A stretch of 64,000 nucleotides of DNA from Alteripontixanthobacter maritimus (GTDB lineage Bacteria; Pseudomonadota; Alphaproteobacteria; Sphingomonadales; Sphingomonadaceae). Made by a program: the position numbers and the translations under genes. Each line of letters opens with the position of its first letter. The stretch's first letter is position 1. Below, piece by piece: positions 9,423-18,292 of this stretch. The DNA lies in NCBI RefSeq assembly GCF_003340475.1, contig NZ_QBKA01000002.1, forward strand, positions 1,001,501-1,065,500, written 5' to 3'. The notes under the pieces are model-generated. The model had not been told where the DNA came from and searched no databases. It saw only the letters and a list, made by a program, of their open reading frames with translations.

Positions 9423-10391
9423 TCAGAGAAATAATCTTTCAATATCGTCGTCTGTGGGCATGGTAGTTTTTAACCAAACGATCCAGTCTGGCGCCAACTG
9501 ACGGTTAAACCAGGTCGCTTGCCGTTTTGCATATTGCCGCGTTGCCAGAACAGCTTGCGTAGTTGCCGCTGCGATATCGGCGCGCCCGTCCAGATACGCC
9601 GCCAATGCTGGGACACCGATCGCGCGCATCACCGGCAGATTCCTTGAAAGCTTGCGATTGAGCAAACTCTCGACCTCCGTGACAGCGCCGGCCTGGAGCA
9701 TTGCATCGAACCGCATGGCCGCCCGTTCGCGCAGAACCTCGCGCGGCGGAGTAAGGACTAGTGGGTGCAACGCAACCCGATCAGCAATCCCGCCTTCGAG
9801 CCGCGCCTGCCAATAACCGAGGGGTTTGCCAGTACTGCGCACCACCTCGAGCGCGCGGGCAACACGCTGCGTATCGCCCGGGTTCAGCGCGGCCGCACGC
9901 TCCGGGTCTTCCTGTGTCAGCGCCGCGTAAGCGTCCGCAGCGTCCATTGCGCGTACAGCCTCTCGGATTGGCGGGTCGATTGCCGGGACAGGCGCAATGC
10001 CGTCCAGCAGGACACGCAGGTACATCCCCGTGCCGCCGCACAGGATCGGCACCGACCCCGCCCCATGCAGCCGGTCGATCTCCGCCCGTGCCGCTTTCGC
10101 CCAGTCGGCGGCGGAGCATGCCTGTGCGCCGTCCCAGGTACCGAACAGCAGATGCTCGACGCCCCGCATCTCTTCTTCGGTGGGGCGAGCGCTGAGAATG
10201 CGTAAGTCGGCATAGACCTGCGCGCTGTCGGCATTGATGACCGCTGCGTCCTGCCCTTGCGCTTTCAGCAGAAGCGCCAGCCGCACGGCGAGATCGGTCT
10301 TGCCGCTTGCCGTAGGCCCTGCAATGAGCGCGACCGGCGGCTTCGGACCGCCATCGGATACGGGTTTCCACGGAGAAAATGCGATGCTCAT
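9423..10391 (-). CDS. miaA: tRNA dimethylallyltransferase
   Basis: Transfers the dimethylallyl group from DMAPP to N6 of A37 in tRNAs reading UNN codons. The 322-residue protein has the P-loop GPTASGKT at residues 25-32, the DSAQVY motif after it and the GGTGMYLRVLLDG motif. The only plausible start is ATG at 10391: the frame runs open upstream, but antisense to serB, and no start codon occurs between 10391 and the P-loop. The start codon region therefore overlaps the start of serB by 8 bases on the opposite strand. The stop is 118 bases before ilvB. Confidence 0.93.
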   Translation of the reverse strand: MSIAFSPWKPVSDGGPKPPVALIAGPTASGKTDLAVRLALLLKAQGQDAAVINADSAQVYADLRILSARPTEEEMRGVEHLLFGTWDGAQACSAADWAKAARAEIDRLHGAGSVPILCGGTGMYLRVLLDGIAPVPAIDPPIREAVRAMDAADAYAALTQEDPERAAALNPGDTQRVARALEVVRSTGKPLGYWQARLEGGIADRVALHPLVLTPPREVLRERAAMRFDAMLQAGAVTEVESLLNRKLSRNLPVMRAIGVPALAAYLDGRADIAAATTQAVLATRQYAKRQATWFNRQLAPDWIVWLKTTMPTDDDIERLFL

Positions 10392-11283
10392 CGCGCGGTT
10401 GATAGCAGGTAACGCCGGCCAACATACAGGCGATCTCGACGCGCAGCTCGACGCCGCGAGTAAAGCGATCGAAGCCGCCGGCATGAAGCTGGCTTTGGCG
10501 GACATGCTGGATTTCTGCGGCGATGTGCTGGAACTTTCTCTGCCCGGCGGCGATGCGCGGGTCCTGGCGGACATCGTCGAAACGCATTTCGTCCCGGTCG
10601 ATTATCTCGTAAGCGAACGGGCGATCGCGGTGCCAAGCGTCTTCGTGTCCGATATGGATTCCACCATGATCGAGCAGGAATGTATCGACGAACTGGCGGA
10701 TTTCGCAGGTTTGAAGGATAAGGTTTCCGCGATCACCGAACGCGCGATGCTGGGTGAACTGGATTTCGAAAGCGCACTGCGGGAGCGGGTGGGACTGCTC
10801 GAGGGGCTTGGCGAGGAGGCGATCGGTCGCTGCCTTGCCGAACGTATCACCCCGATGCCGGGCGCGCGCACGCTGGTGGCAACGCTGAAGGCGCGTGGTT
10901 GCCGGACCGTGCTGGTCACCGGCGGCTTCCACCATTTCGCAGATCCGGTCGCGGCGCAGCTCGGCTTCGAACGGACGGTTGGCAACCGGTTGGGCGTCGC
11001 GGACGGCCACCTTACGGGCCAGCTTGCCGGCGCAATCGTCGACAGCTCGGTGAAGGAACGAATCCTGCGCGAAGAGATGGCAAGTCTGGGCGAAGGCGCG
11101 CTGTCCCTGGCGACCGGCGACGGCGCGAACGACATTCCGATGCTGCGCGCGGCCGATTTCGGCATCGCCTACAAGGCCAAACCAAAGGCACGCGACGCCG
11201 CCGACGGTCATATCGGCCATGGCGACCTGACATCGGTGCTCAAACTGTTGGGCATCGCGCAAGAAAATTGGGTCGTGGAATAG
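10384..11283 (+). CDS. serB: Phosphoserine phosphatase
   Basis: Last step of serine synthesis. This is a 299-residue HAD phosphatase with the nucleophile motif SDMDSTM (Asp90, Asp92) after an N-terminal regulatory region, a VLVTGGFHHF motif 2 and the GDGANDIPML motif 4. The start MLIARLIAG at 10384 matches the family. The first 8 bases overlap the beginning of miaA on the other strand, so each gene's promoter must lie inside the other's coding sequence. coq4 follows on the same strand. Confidence 0.95.
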   Translation: MLIARLIAGNAGQHTGDLDAQLDAASKAIEAAGMKLALADMLDFCGDVLELSLPGGDARVLADIVETHFVPVDYLVSERAIAVPSVFVSDMDSTMIEQECIDELADFAGLKDKVSAITERAMLGELDFESALRERVGLLEGLGEEAIGRCLAERITPMPGARTLVATLKARGCRTVLVTGGFHHFADPVAAQLGFERTVGNRLGVADGHLTGQLAGAIVDSSVKERILREEMASLGEGALSLATGDGANDIPMLRAADFGIAYKAKPKARDAADGHIGHGDLTSVLKLLGIAQENWVVE

Positions 11284-11312
11284 CGCTTGGAAGACACCCG
11301 TTCATCGTCTAT

Positions 11313-11326
11313 TGACATTTATGTCA
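11313..11326. promoter_or_regulatory. Perfect palindromic operator-like site before coq4
   Basis: TGACAT-TT-ATGTCA is a perfect 14-base palindrome ending 14 bases before the coq4 ATG at 11341. Sequences of the TTGACAT-N2-ATGTCA type are common operators of TetR-family repressors. The placement over the start of the transcript would suit repression, but no regulator is encoded nearby. Confidence 0.45.
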
Positions 11327-11340
11327 GTAAGAGAGCACCG

Positions 11341-12198
11341 ATGAACCAGCCAGCCAAGCCTGCCGACCTTCCCGCAAGCCAATATGTGCCCGCAACCGGG
11401 CGCCCGGCGGAGTTTGCCGAAGACGGTACGATCTTCTGTCATCCGGACCGCCCGCGTCCGAAGAAACGCTGGGGTAAAGCCTATTACCATTTTCGCGAAT
11501 TGCTGAAAAACAAGGAAGACACCAGCCACGTCTTCCGTATCTTCGAATCGCTGCCATCACGCGGTTTTGTGCTGCGCGCACGAGCGTTGGTCTTCAGCGA
11601 CGCCGGGAAAGCTATGCGCGCGACCGAGCCCTATCTTCCTGCCATTCTGGATGACCACGCAGCGCTGCGCGAATTGCCGAAGGGTAGCGTGGCCGAGGCG
11701 TATCTGCACTTCATGACCAGCGAAGGACTGACCGCTGCAGGTCTGGTGGAGGAGCAGGACAAAAGCTTTGCCGGACGGCCGCGGTATGATGATCTGGTCG
11801 AATGGTATGGCAATCGTCGGCGCGATACGCATGATTTGCTGCATGTGCTGACCGGCTATGGCCGCGATGCGCTGGGCGAACAATGCGTGCTTGCCTTTAC
11901 CTACGGCCAGAATGGCGAGCTGGGCAATCTGTTCATTGCCTATCTCGGCGCACTTGAAATCAAACGTACCGTAAAAGGCGGCGCGCCTGTTTTGAGTGCA
12001 GTCCGTGAAGCACAGAATTCGGGTGCGGGCGCTCCGGCGGTGGCCGAAATGCCGATCCGCGATCTGCTTGCGATGCCGCTGACGGAAGCGCGCGCCATGA
12101 TGGGAGTGGGTGATCCGGCCAAATATCGTGAATGCCACCGGGTGTGGGCGAGCCGGGGCACCGATCCGTATGACTTGCTGGGCGGGGCCGCGGCGTAG
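11341..12198 (+). CDS. coq4: Coq4-family ubiquinone biosynthesis protein
   Basis: A 285-residue Coq4-like protein. The zinc motif HDxxHx(11)E is complete: His164-Asp165-Leu-Leu-His168, then Glu180, within RRRDTHDLLHVLTGYGRD. In eukaryotes Coq4 removes the C1 carboxylate of the quinone ring and organises the Coq complex; alphaproteobacterial homologues are thought to act in ubiquinone synthesis too. ATG at 11341 is preferred over an upstream in-frame ATG at 11287, because the extra residues are not family-like and a palindromic operator lies between. It is 57 bases downstream of serB. Confidence 0.85.
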   Translation: MNQPAKPADLPASQYVPATGRPAEFAEDGTIFCHPDRPRPKKRWGKAYYHFRELLKNKEDTSHVFRIFESLPSRGFVLRARALVFSDAGKAMRATEPYLPAILDDHAALRELPKGSVAEAYLHFMTSEGLTAAGLVEEQDKSFAGRPRYDDLVEWYGNRRRDTHDLLHVLTGYGRDALGEQCVLAFTYGQNGELGNLFIAYLGALEIKRTVKGGAPVLSAVREAQNSGAGAPAVAEMPIRDLLAMPLTEARAMMGVGDPAKYRECHRVWASRGTDPYDLLGGAAA

Positions 12199-12219
12199 CC
12201 CTTTTCGGACCGTAACGTA

Positions 12220-12906
12220 CTAGAGCCAGCTTGAAATCACATTTAGCGGCTTCTTGCGGATCGCATGATTGGGCACGGTTGCGCCTTTGGCGGCATGGCC
12301 AGCGACGACGATCATCAGCGGTTTTTCGGTCGCGGGCCGCCCGCAAATTTCGCGCAGAAAGCCCATGGGTGACGGAGTATGCGTCAACGTGGCCAAGCCT
12401 GCCTCGTGCAGCGTCGCGACCAGCAAGCCGCAGGCCATACCGACGCTTTCGTTGACGTAATAGTTCTGCGTTTCGCCGTCTTCCGCGATGCCGCCCTTGC
12501 GTTGGGCAAAGCAGACTATCAGCCACGGCGCAATTTCGAGGAACGGCTTGCTTGCATCCGTGCCGATTGGGGCGAGCGCATCGAGCCATTCCTCGCCCGC
12601 CCTGGGCGTGTCGCCATCCGCACCATAGAACTTGCGCTCCTCCGCCTCCGCTGCCTCGCGGATGGCGCGCTTGGTTTGCGGGGAGGATATGGCCGCGAAG
12701 TGCCAAGGCTGGTGGTTTGCGCCATTGGGCGCGGTTCCGGCCGCGCGGATGGCGCTTTCTATGACCTCGCGCGGAACGGCAGTGTCCGCAAAATTGCGGC
12801 AAGAGCGGCGAGTCTGCAATCGCTCGAACGCGGCGCGTGCGCGGGTAATGCGCTCGGCATCGGTGAGTTCTGGTGGCGCTGGGTATGGATGATGGCTCTC
12901 AGTCAT
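12220..12906 (-). CDS. Nitroreductase family flavoprotein
   Basis: A 228-residue FMN-binding nitroreductase-fold protein. The N-terminal RRSCRNF segment (around residue 33) binds the FMN phosphate, and APNGANHQPWHFAAIS follows, as in the iodotyrosine deiodinase-like branch. The C-terminal LGL/THTPSPMGFL stretch also fits that branch. The physiological substrate is unknown; such enzymes reduce nitro, quinone or halo-aromatic compounds using NAD(P)H. It lies downstream of purL on the same strand, separated by a 177-base gap that holds a palindromic repeat pair. Confidence 0.85.
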   Translation of the reverse strand: MTESHHPYPAPPELTDAERITRARAAFERLQTRRSCRNFADTAVPREVIESAIRAAGTAPNGANHQPWHFAAISSPQTKRAIREAAEAEERKFYGADGDTPRAGEEWLDALAPIGTDASKPFLEIAPWLIVCFAQRKGGIAEDGETQNYYVNESVGMACGLLVATLHEAGLATLTHTPSPMGFLREICGRPATEKPLMIVVAGHAAKGATVPNHAIRKKPLNVISSWL

Positions 12907-12932
12907 ACCTAACTCTACTAAGCTAATAACTC

Positions 12933-13057
12933 GTCACCCTGAACTCGTTTCAGGGTTCACTCCGCAACACATTTGCAGGTTGGCAAATCGCAGCGCTACC
13001 TGCCCGCCAGCACGGTACTGGGCACCACCATAGATCCTGATACGAGTTCAGGATGAC
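12933..13057. repeat. Facing pair of REP-like hairpins between purL and the nitroreductase gene
   Basis: Units 12933-12956 and 13033-13057 are inverted copies that differ at about three positions. The first folds as ACCCTGAA-loop-TTCAGGGT (8-bp stem), the second as ATCCTGA-loop-TCAGGAT (7-bp stem). It is a different family from the pair near ilvC. The 76-base spacer shows no gene. The repeats may act as terminators or mRNA stabilisers after purL. Confidence 0.75.
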
Positions 13058-13083
13058 GAATGGGTGGTTCGGCGTCGGTGGGA

Positions 13084-15318
13084 TTATACCTCCATCCAGT
13101 CGCGGAAGAAGCTGTCGCTTGCCTCGCGTAAGTCGGCCAGAGAAACGCTTGACGATCCGCGGCCTTCAAGCTCACCATTATACTCGAAGCTGATCGCATC
13201 ACCGCCAGTTTGCCCCCGGTAATTCTGATAAGCGCCGTGTTCGGCGCATAGCTCCTCGAATGCCGCGCGGTCGGTAACTGTCACCATATAACGACCCTGT
13301 TCTTCGCTGAACAATTCGCGTGCAGCGTTCGCGATGCCGTCAGTACGGAAGCCGATACCCGATGCCAGTGCCATTTCTGCAAGCGCCACGGCCATGCCGC
13401 CATCGGATATATCGTGCACCGCAGTCACGGTTCCATTCGCAATGAGCTCGCGCACAAATTCGCCTGTCTTGCGTTCTTGGGCGAGGTCGGTCGAGGGCAC
13501 TTCGCCGTCCTTTCGGCCATGTATCTCGCGAAGCCAAACCGATTGGCCAAGCAAACCGCTTCCAGGACCAACCTCGAATATATACTCGCCCTCTGCTTTG
13601 AATCCCATCGTCATCATCTGCGCGGAATCTTCCAGCACACCCACCCCACCAATCGCGGGCGTGGGCAGGATTGCGCTGCCGCCGCCGGTGGCCTTGCTTT
13701 CGTTGTAGAGCGAGACGTTGCCGCTCACGATGGGGAAGTCGAGCGCGCGGCAGGCTTCGCCCATGCCTTCGAGGCAGCCCACGAATTGCGCCATGATTTC
13801 AGGGCGTTGCGGGTTGCCGAAATTCAGGCAGTTGGTGATGGCGAGCGGCCGCGCGCCCACGGCGCATAGATTGCGGTAGGCCTCCGCCACCGCCTGCTTG
13901 CCGCCTTCATACGGGTCTGCATAGCAATAGCGCGGCGTGCAGTCGGTGGTCATGGCGAGCGCTTTCTGCGTACCATGCACGCGCACCACCGCGGCGTCGC
14001 CGCCGGTTTGCAGCGTGTCCGCGCCAACCTGGCTATCGTATTGCTCCCAGATCCACCGCCGCGATGCGAGCGCCGGGCTGGCCATCATCTTGAGCAGGTC
14101 GGCGCCGATATCGGTGGTTTCGGGAACATCGCCGAGCGGTTCGACCGCGGCCCAGGTCTTGTATTCCTCTTTCGAAACGTAGGGGCGTTCATATTCCGGC
14201 GCGCTGTCCGCCAATGGGCCGAGCGGGATGTCGCACACGGTCTCGCCGCCGAAGGTCAGTTCCATGCGGCGGGTATCGGTCACTTCGCCGATGACCGCGA
14301 AATCCAGTTCCCACTTTTCGAAAATCGCCGCTGCCTCCGCCTCGCGGCCGGGCTTCAGAACCATCAACATGCGTTCCTGCGATTCGCTCAGCATCATTTC
14401 GTAGGGCGTCATGCCCTCTTCGCGGCAGGGCACCTGGTCCATGTGGAGGATGATACCAGTTTCGCCATTGGTGGCCATTTCCACGCTGGAGGAGGTGAGT
14501 CCGGCCGCGCCCATGTCCTGAATGGCGACGATGGCGTCGGTTGCCATCAGTTCCAGACACGCCTCGATCAGCAGTTTTTCGACAAACGGATCGCCGACCT
14601 GCACGGTGGGGCGCTTTTCCTCGATATCGTCCCCGAAATCTGCGCTGGCCATGGTCGCGCCGTGGATGCCGTCACGCCCGGTCTTGGACCCGACATAGAC
14701 AATAGGATTTCCCACCCCGGTGGCAGCGCTGTAGAAAATCTTGTCCTGATCGGCGACGCCGACCGTCATCGCATTGACGAGAATGTTGCCATCGTAAGCC
14801 GCATCGAAATTCGTCTCGCCGCCCACAGTCGGCACGCCCACGCAGTTTCCGTAACCGCCGATGCCCGCGACAACGCCCTTGACCAGATGCTTCATCTTGG
14901 GATGGTCTGGCCGGCCGAAGCGCAGAGCGTTGAGGTTGGCGATGGGCCGGGCGCCCATGGTGAAAACGTCGCGCAGAATGCCGCCCACGCCGGTCGCCGC
15001 GCCCTGATAGGGTTCGATGTAGCTCGGGTGGTTGTGGCTCTCCATCTTGAAGATTGCCGCCTGACCATCGCCGATATCGATGACGCCCGCATTCTCGCCG
15101 GGCCCGCAAATGACCCACTCGGCCTCTGTCGGCAGCTTCTTCAGATGGAAGCGACTGGATTTGTAGCTGCAATGTTCCGACCACATCACGGAAAAGATGC
15201 CGAGTTCGACCATGTTCGGCTCGCGCCCCAGTGCGGCAAGCACACGTTCATATTCTTCGGGGCTGAAGCCGTGCTGTTCGACGGTTTCGGGTGTTATGGG
15301 GTCTGTGTGCTGCGTCAT
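13084..15318 (-). CDS. purL: Phosphoribosylformylglycinamidine synthase subunit PurL (small type)
   Basis: ATP-dependent amidation of FGAR in purine synthesis, working with PurQ and PurS. The 744-residue length is the small PurL form. The catalytic His49 lies in [12 protein letters not shown] and Mg residues in ESHNHPS, and two AIRS-like halves follow. The family start MTQHTDPIT at 15318 is chosen over an upstream ATG at 15378 that would run into the neighbouring membrane gene. The stop of that upstream gene is 10 bases before purL, so the genes are probably cotranscribed. Confidence 0.97.
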   Translation of the reverse strand: MTQHTDPITPETVEQHGFSPEEYERVLAALGREPNMVELGIFSVMWSEHCSYKSSRFHLKKLPTEAEWVICGPGENAGVIDIGDGQAAIFKMESHNHPSYIEPYQGAATGVGGILRDVFTMGARPIANLNALRFGRPDHPKMKHLVKGVVAGIGGYGNCVGVPTVGGETNFDAAYDGNILVNAMTVGVADQDKIFYSAATGVGNPIVYVGSKTGRDGIHGATMASADFGDDIEEKRPTVQVGDPFVEKLLIEACLELMATDAIVAIQDMGAAGLTSSSVEMATNGETGIILHMDQVPCREEGMTPYEMMLSESQERMLMVLKPGREAEAAAIFEKWELDFAVIGEVTDTRRMELTFGGETVCDIPLGPLADSAPEYERPYVSKEEYKTWAAVEPLGDVPETTDIGADLLKMMASPALASRRWIWEQYDSQVGADTLQTGGDAAVVRVHGTQKALAMTTDCTPRYCYADPYEGGKQAVAEAYRNLCAVGARPLAITNCLNFGNPQRPEIMAQFVGCLEGMGEACRALDFPIVSGNVSLYNESKATGGGSAILPTPAIGGVGVLEDSAQMMTMGFKAEGEYIFEVGPGSGLLGQSVWLREIHGRKDGEVPSTDLAQERKTGEFVRELIANGTVTAVHDISDGGMAVALAEMALASGIGFRTDGIANAARELFSEEQGRYMVTVTDRAAFEELCAEHGAYQNYRGQTGGDAISFEYNGELEGRGSSSVSLADLREASDSFFRDWMEV

Positions 15319-15328
15319 GCGCCTGCGC

Positions 15329-16009
15329 TTAGCGTCCGCGCACGGCCTTCGCCAGTCCCGCTGCATCATTGTGCACACGGGTATGGCCTACCCACCAGGC
15401 GAGCAAGGCAGCCACGCCGAATGCGGCCAGCCCGGTCAGCAGAAACGCGGCGTCCACCGCTTCGGGTGGCGGGCCGAACCAGTTCACCATCTGCAGGACC
15501 AGCAACACCGCCGCCAGCACGAGGGCTGGCATACTGGGTCCGGTGGTCCGGCTTATATAGAACGCAAACGGCCAGAAGGTCAGCGCCAGCTCCAACGGCA
15601 TTGCGATCGCCGGATAGTTCCACAGGCCAAAACCCAATTTCTCACCGCCGCCTGCGATAGTCATATCCGGCACATGGACCAAAAGATCGAGCAGCCAGTG
15701 CGACAGCACCACCGCCGCCGCAATCGCAGCGCTCACCAGATCGCGCCGCCATATATAGACCAGCGCCGCAAACCCGATCGACCAGGCCGCTGTGCCCAGC
15801 AGACTATGGGTATAGGGCATATGATAAAGATCCATCGGGTTCATCGCGCTGATGCCCGGCGTGATCCGCATATCCTCCACGCCCAGCATCACGAAGATAA
15901 AAAACGCCCAATCCACCAGTTGCGCTGCGATAAACAGCACGCCCAGCTTCGGCGCGCGCGGCGTTACAGCTGCTGCGGCGAGGGCGGGTGCCCAATGGCC
16001 GATGAACAT
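15329..16009 (-). CDS. Multi-pass membrane protein, YdjM/DUF457-like metal-dependent hydrolase candidate
   Basis: A 226-residue integral membrane protein with about six hydrophobic segments. Conserved polar motifs sit between helices: [19 protein letters not shown] and [13 protein letters not shown]. The paired His/Asp motifs resemble the DUF457 (YdjM) family of predicted membrane-bound metal-dependent hydrolases, but the match is by eye. ATG at 16009 follows a GGGGGC stretch and begins with [14 protein letters not shown]; the open upstream extension is rejected. It lies between the DUF2177 gene and purL on the same strand. Confidence 0.55.
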   Translation of the reverse strand: MFIGHWAPALAAAAVTPRAPKLGVLFIAAQLVDWAFFIFVMLGVEDMRITPGISAMNPMDLYHMPYTHSLLGTAAWSIGFAALVYIWRRDLVSAAIAAAVVLSHWLLDLLVHVPDMTIAGGGEKLGFGLWNYPAIAMPLELALTFWPFAFYISRTTGPSMPALVLAAVLLVLQMVNWFGPPPEAVDAAFLLTGLAAFGVAALLAWWVGHTRVHNDAAGLAKAVRGR

Positions 16010-16028
16010 GTCCGCGCCCCCTGCCGGA

Positions 16029-16430
16029 TTACGCGAATTTAAGCGCTGCCCAAGTGGCGATACTTGCCGCAACGCAGGTTGCGAACGCGCCCCAAGCGAT
16101 GTCGACTACGCTGATCGTGGTGGACCAGGTCTTCAACACGGCCTGACTGGTTAGATCGTATGTGGCATAGCACAGCGCCCCCAGCAGCGCCCCGTTCAGC
16201 GCGGCAGTAGCCACGGACCCGTCCGCCAATCCTGGCCTAATTGCGAACCAGCACATTCCAAACAGATACAGCACGTAGAACACGCCCGCTGCCGTCTTGT
16301 CGAAATTCTCAGCCATTATCTCGCCGATGCGCGGGCGGTAGAAATTCGGGCCGGCCCAGCCCAGCCACAGCGCATCCAGCACTCCAAAAGCGATTGCGGC
16401 CACAATATAGGCGATAATCCACTGCATCAT
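16029..16430 (-). CDS. DUF2177 family membrane protein
   Basis: A 133-residue protein with four predicted membrane helices, starting MMQWIIAYIVAAIAFGVLDA and holding a DALWLGWAGPNFYRPRIGEIM motif typical of DUF2177. Function unknown. Two adjacent ATG codons are available (16430 and 16427); the AGGGGGAC element upstream gives better spacing to the second. It is 19 bases upstream of the next membrane gene and diverges from xseB across 60 bases. Confidence 0.8.
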   Translation of the reverse strand: MMQWIIAYIVAAIAFGVLDALWLGWAGPNFYRPRIGEIMAENFDKTAAGVFYVLYLFGMCWFAIRPGLADGSVATAALNGALLGALCYATYDLTSQAVLKTWSTTISVVDIAWGAFATCVAASIATWAALKFA

Positions 16431-16490
16431 ACGTCCCCCTTCAGCGCGCAGCTTGACCCTGCGAAGGGCAGTGGTCAATGCTGCTGCGCG

Positions 16491-16742
16491 ATGGATGACG
16501 CAAAAACCGATATCGCAAAGATGACGTTCGAACAGGCCCTGCAGGAGCTGGAGCAGGTGGTACGCCAGCTGGAAGGGGGCGAGGTCGCGCTCGACCAGAG
16601 CATCGACCTTTACGAGCGCGGCGAAAAACTGCGCGCGGTCTGCCAGAAACGGCTCGACGCGGCGCAGGCCCGCATCGAAAAGATCGTGGCCAATCCCGAT
16701 GGCAAGGCAACCGGAACCGTGCCGTTCGACGAGCAGGGCTGA
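16491..16742 (+). CDS. xseB: Exodeoxyribonuclease VII small subunit
   Basis: An 83-residue helical protein that binds XseA to form exonuclease VII, which degrades single-stranded DNA. The signature run TFEQALQELEQVVRQLEGG, then ALDQSIDLYERGEKLRAVCQ, is complete. It heads a plus-strand operon: the stop at 16742 is followed one base later by the ispA ATG. This xseB-ispA order is common in proteobacteria. XseA is not in the window. Confidence 0.95.
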   Translation: MDDAKTDIAKMTFEQALQELEQVVRQLEGGEVALDQSIDLYERGEKLRAVCQKRLDAAQARIEKIVANPDGKATGTVPFDEQG

Positions 16743-16743
16743 G

Positions 16744-17664
16744 ATGCACGTCGTCGGGGAAGGAGCTGCCGAAGGGGAGGCGCTGCTGAAAGCGGCTCTC
16801 GGCGCGGTACAGGGCGAGGTCGATAGTTGCTTCGACGCGTTGCTGCCCATTCCCGGCGATGCACGCGCACGGCTGTTCGAGGCGATGCGTTACGCAGCCA
16901 TCGGTGGCGGCAAGCGGGTTCGCCCGATGTTGCTGGTGGAAACAGCCGCCTTGTTCGGGGTAGGGCGCGAAGCCGCGATCCGCGTCGGCTGCGCAGTCGA
17001 GGCGATTCATGTCTATTCACTGATCCACGACGATTTGCCCTGCATGGACGATGACGATCTTCGCCACGGCAAGCCCACGCTTCACCGGCAATATGACGAC
17101 GCGCTGGCCGTGCTTGCGGGGGACTCGCTTCACGCGCTGGCCTTCGAGATACTCGCTGACGCCAATCCTATCCCCGACCCGTTCATCCGCGCCGAACTGG
17201 TTGCCACTTTGGCGACTGCGAGCGGCATGAACGGCATGGCCGGCGGACAGGTCATGGACATGGCGGCGGAGAGCGAAAGCTACGACCTGCATTCCATAAC
17301 GCGGCTGCAACAGCTCAAGACCGGTGCGCTGCTTGGGGCGGCAGTGGAAATGGGAGCCATTCTGGGCCGCGTTCCGCCCGAAGGTCGCAGCCATCTGCGG
17401 GCCTACGCCCGGGACATCGGACTGGCCTTCCAGATAGCTGACGATCTGCTGGATGTGGAAGGCGATGAAACGCTGGCTGGGAAGGCGCTTCGCAAGGATG
17501 AGGGGCAAGGCAAGCAGACTTTTGTGACTTTGATGGGCGTCGACGGGGCCCGCGACCAGGCGCGCGCTCTGGTCGAACAGGCGGTCGGACATCTGGCCAG
17601 CCATGGCGACGATGCAGCGACACTGGCGGCGCTGGCGCGCTATATTGTGGAGAGGGACCGGTAA
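16744..17664 (+). CDS. ispA: Farnesyl diphosphate synthase (polyprenyl synthetase)
   Basis: Condenses DMAPP or GPP with IPP for quinone, carotenoid and bactoprenol precursors. The 306-residue protein shows GGKRVRP (55-61), the first Asp-rich motif DDLPCMDDDD (96-105) and the second in QIADDLLD (Asp233, Asp234). An in-frame ATG 45 bases upstream lies inside xseB and is not used. It is one base after xseB and one base before coaD, so the three are translationally linked. Confidence 0.95.
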   Translation: MHVVGEGAAEGEALLKAALGAVQGEVDSCFDALLPIPGDARARLFEAMRYAAIGGGKRVRPMLLVETAALFGVGREAAIRVGCAVEAIHVYSLIHDDLPCMDDDDLRHGKPTLHRQYDDALAVLAGDSLHALAFEILADANPIPDPFIRAELVATLATASGMNGMAGGQVMDMAAESESYDLHSITRLQQLKTGALLGAAVEMGAILGRVPPEGRSHLRAYARDIGLAFQIADDLLDVEGDETLAGKALRKDEGQGKQTFVTLMGVDGARDQARALVEQAVGHLASHGDDAATLAALARYIVERDR

Positions 17665-17665
17665 T

Positions 17666-18193
17666 ATGAGCGCATCTGCAAAGGGCCGCCGGATCGGCAT
17701 CTATCCCGGCACATTCGATCCGATGACGCTGGGCCATGCCGATATCATCCGGCGCGGTGCGAAGCTGGTCGATACGCTGATCCTGGGAGTGACCACTAAC
17801 CCTTCCAAGGATCCAATGTTCGATACCGACGAACGGCTGGCCATGGTAAAGCGCGAAGTGGCGGCCATGGGGATCGGCAATGTGGAAGTGCAAGGCTTCA
17901 ACGCGCTGCTCGTAAAATTCGCACGGAAAGTAGGCGCGACCGTGATTTTGCGGGGGCTGCGCGCGGTCGCCGATTTCGAATATGAATACCAAATGGCGGG
18001 CATGAACCAGCAGCTCGACGACGATATCGAAACGGTGTTCCTGATGGCCGACGTTTCGCTGCAACCCATCGCATCGCGGCTGGTCAAGGAGATCGCCCTG
18101 TTCGGGGGCGACATTACGCCATTCGTGAGTAAGCCCGTATGCCAGGATGTCATCGCGCGCGTGGAATCGATCGGCCGCCGCGGCGATTACTGA
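17666..18193 (+). CDS. coaD: Pantetheine-phosphate adenylyltransferase
   Basis: Adenylates 4'-phosphopantetheine to dephospho-CoA, the penultimate step of CoA synthesis. The 175-residue protein has the nucleotidyltransferase motif GTFDPMTLGH (15-24) with catalytic His24, and the later LRGLRAVADFEYE and ASRLVKEIA segments typical of the family. ATG at 17666 starts one base after the ispA stop. Confidence 0.96.
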   Translation: MSASAKGRRIGIYPGTFDPMTLGHADIIRRGAKLVDTLILGVTTNPSKDPMFDTDERLAMVKREVAAMGIGNVEVQGFNALLVKFARKVGATVILRGLRAVADFEYEYQMAGMNQQLDDDIETVFLMADVSLQPIASRLVKEIALFGGDITPFVSKPVCQDVIARVESIGRRGDY

Positions 18194-18250
18194 CCGCATC
18201 ACTACTGACCGCACCACCACCGACCACACTGCCATTCATCGCCATTCATT
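18189..18250 (+). repeat. Short imperfect tandem repeats after coaD
   Basis: ACTGACCGCA occurs twice (18189-18198 and 18204-18213, 15-base period), followed by GCCATTCAT twice (18231-18239 and 18241-18249, 10-base period). The first copy spans the coaD stop. This low-complexity run fills most of the 99-base gap before the cyclophilin gene and looks like slippage-prone DNA, not a regulatory site. Confidence 0.5.
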
Positions 18251-18292
18251 GAACCGACAGCGCGCCTTCGATAAGAGGCGCGGCATACTGAT

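Noticed and set aside
13975-15660. 561-codon plus-strand frame opposite purL
   Set aside because: Antisense to the complete purL and the membrane gene; no motif or start signal.
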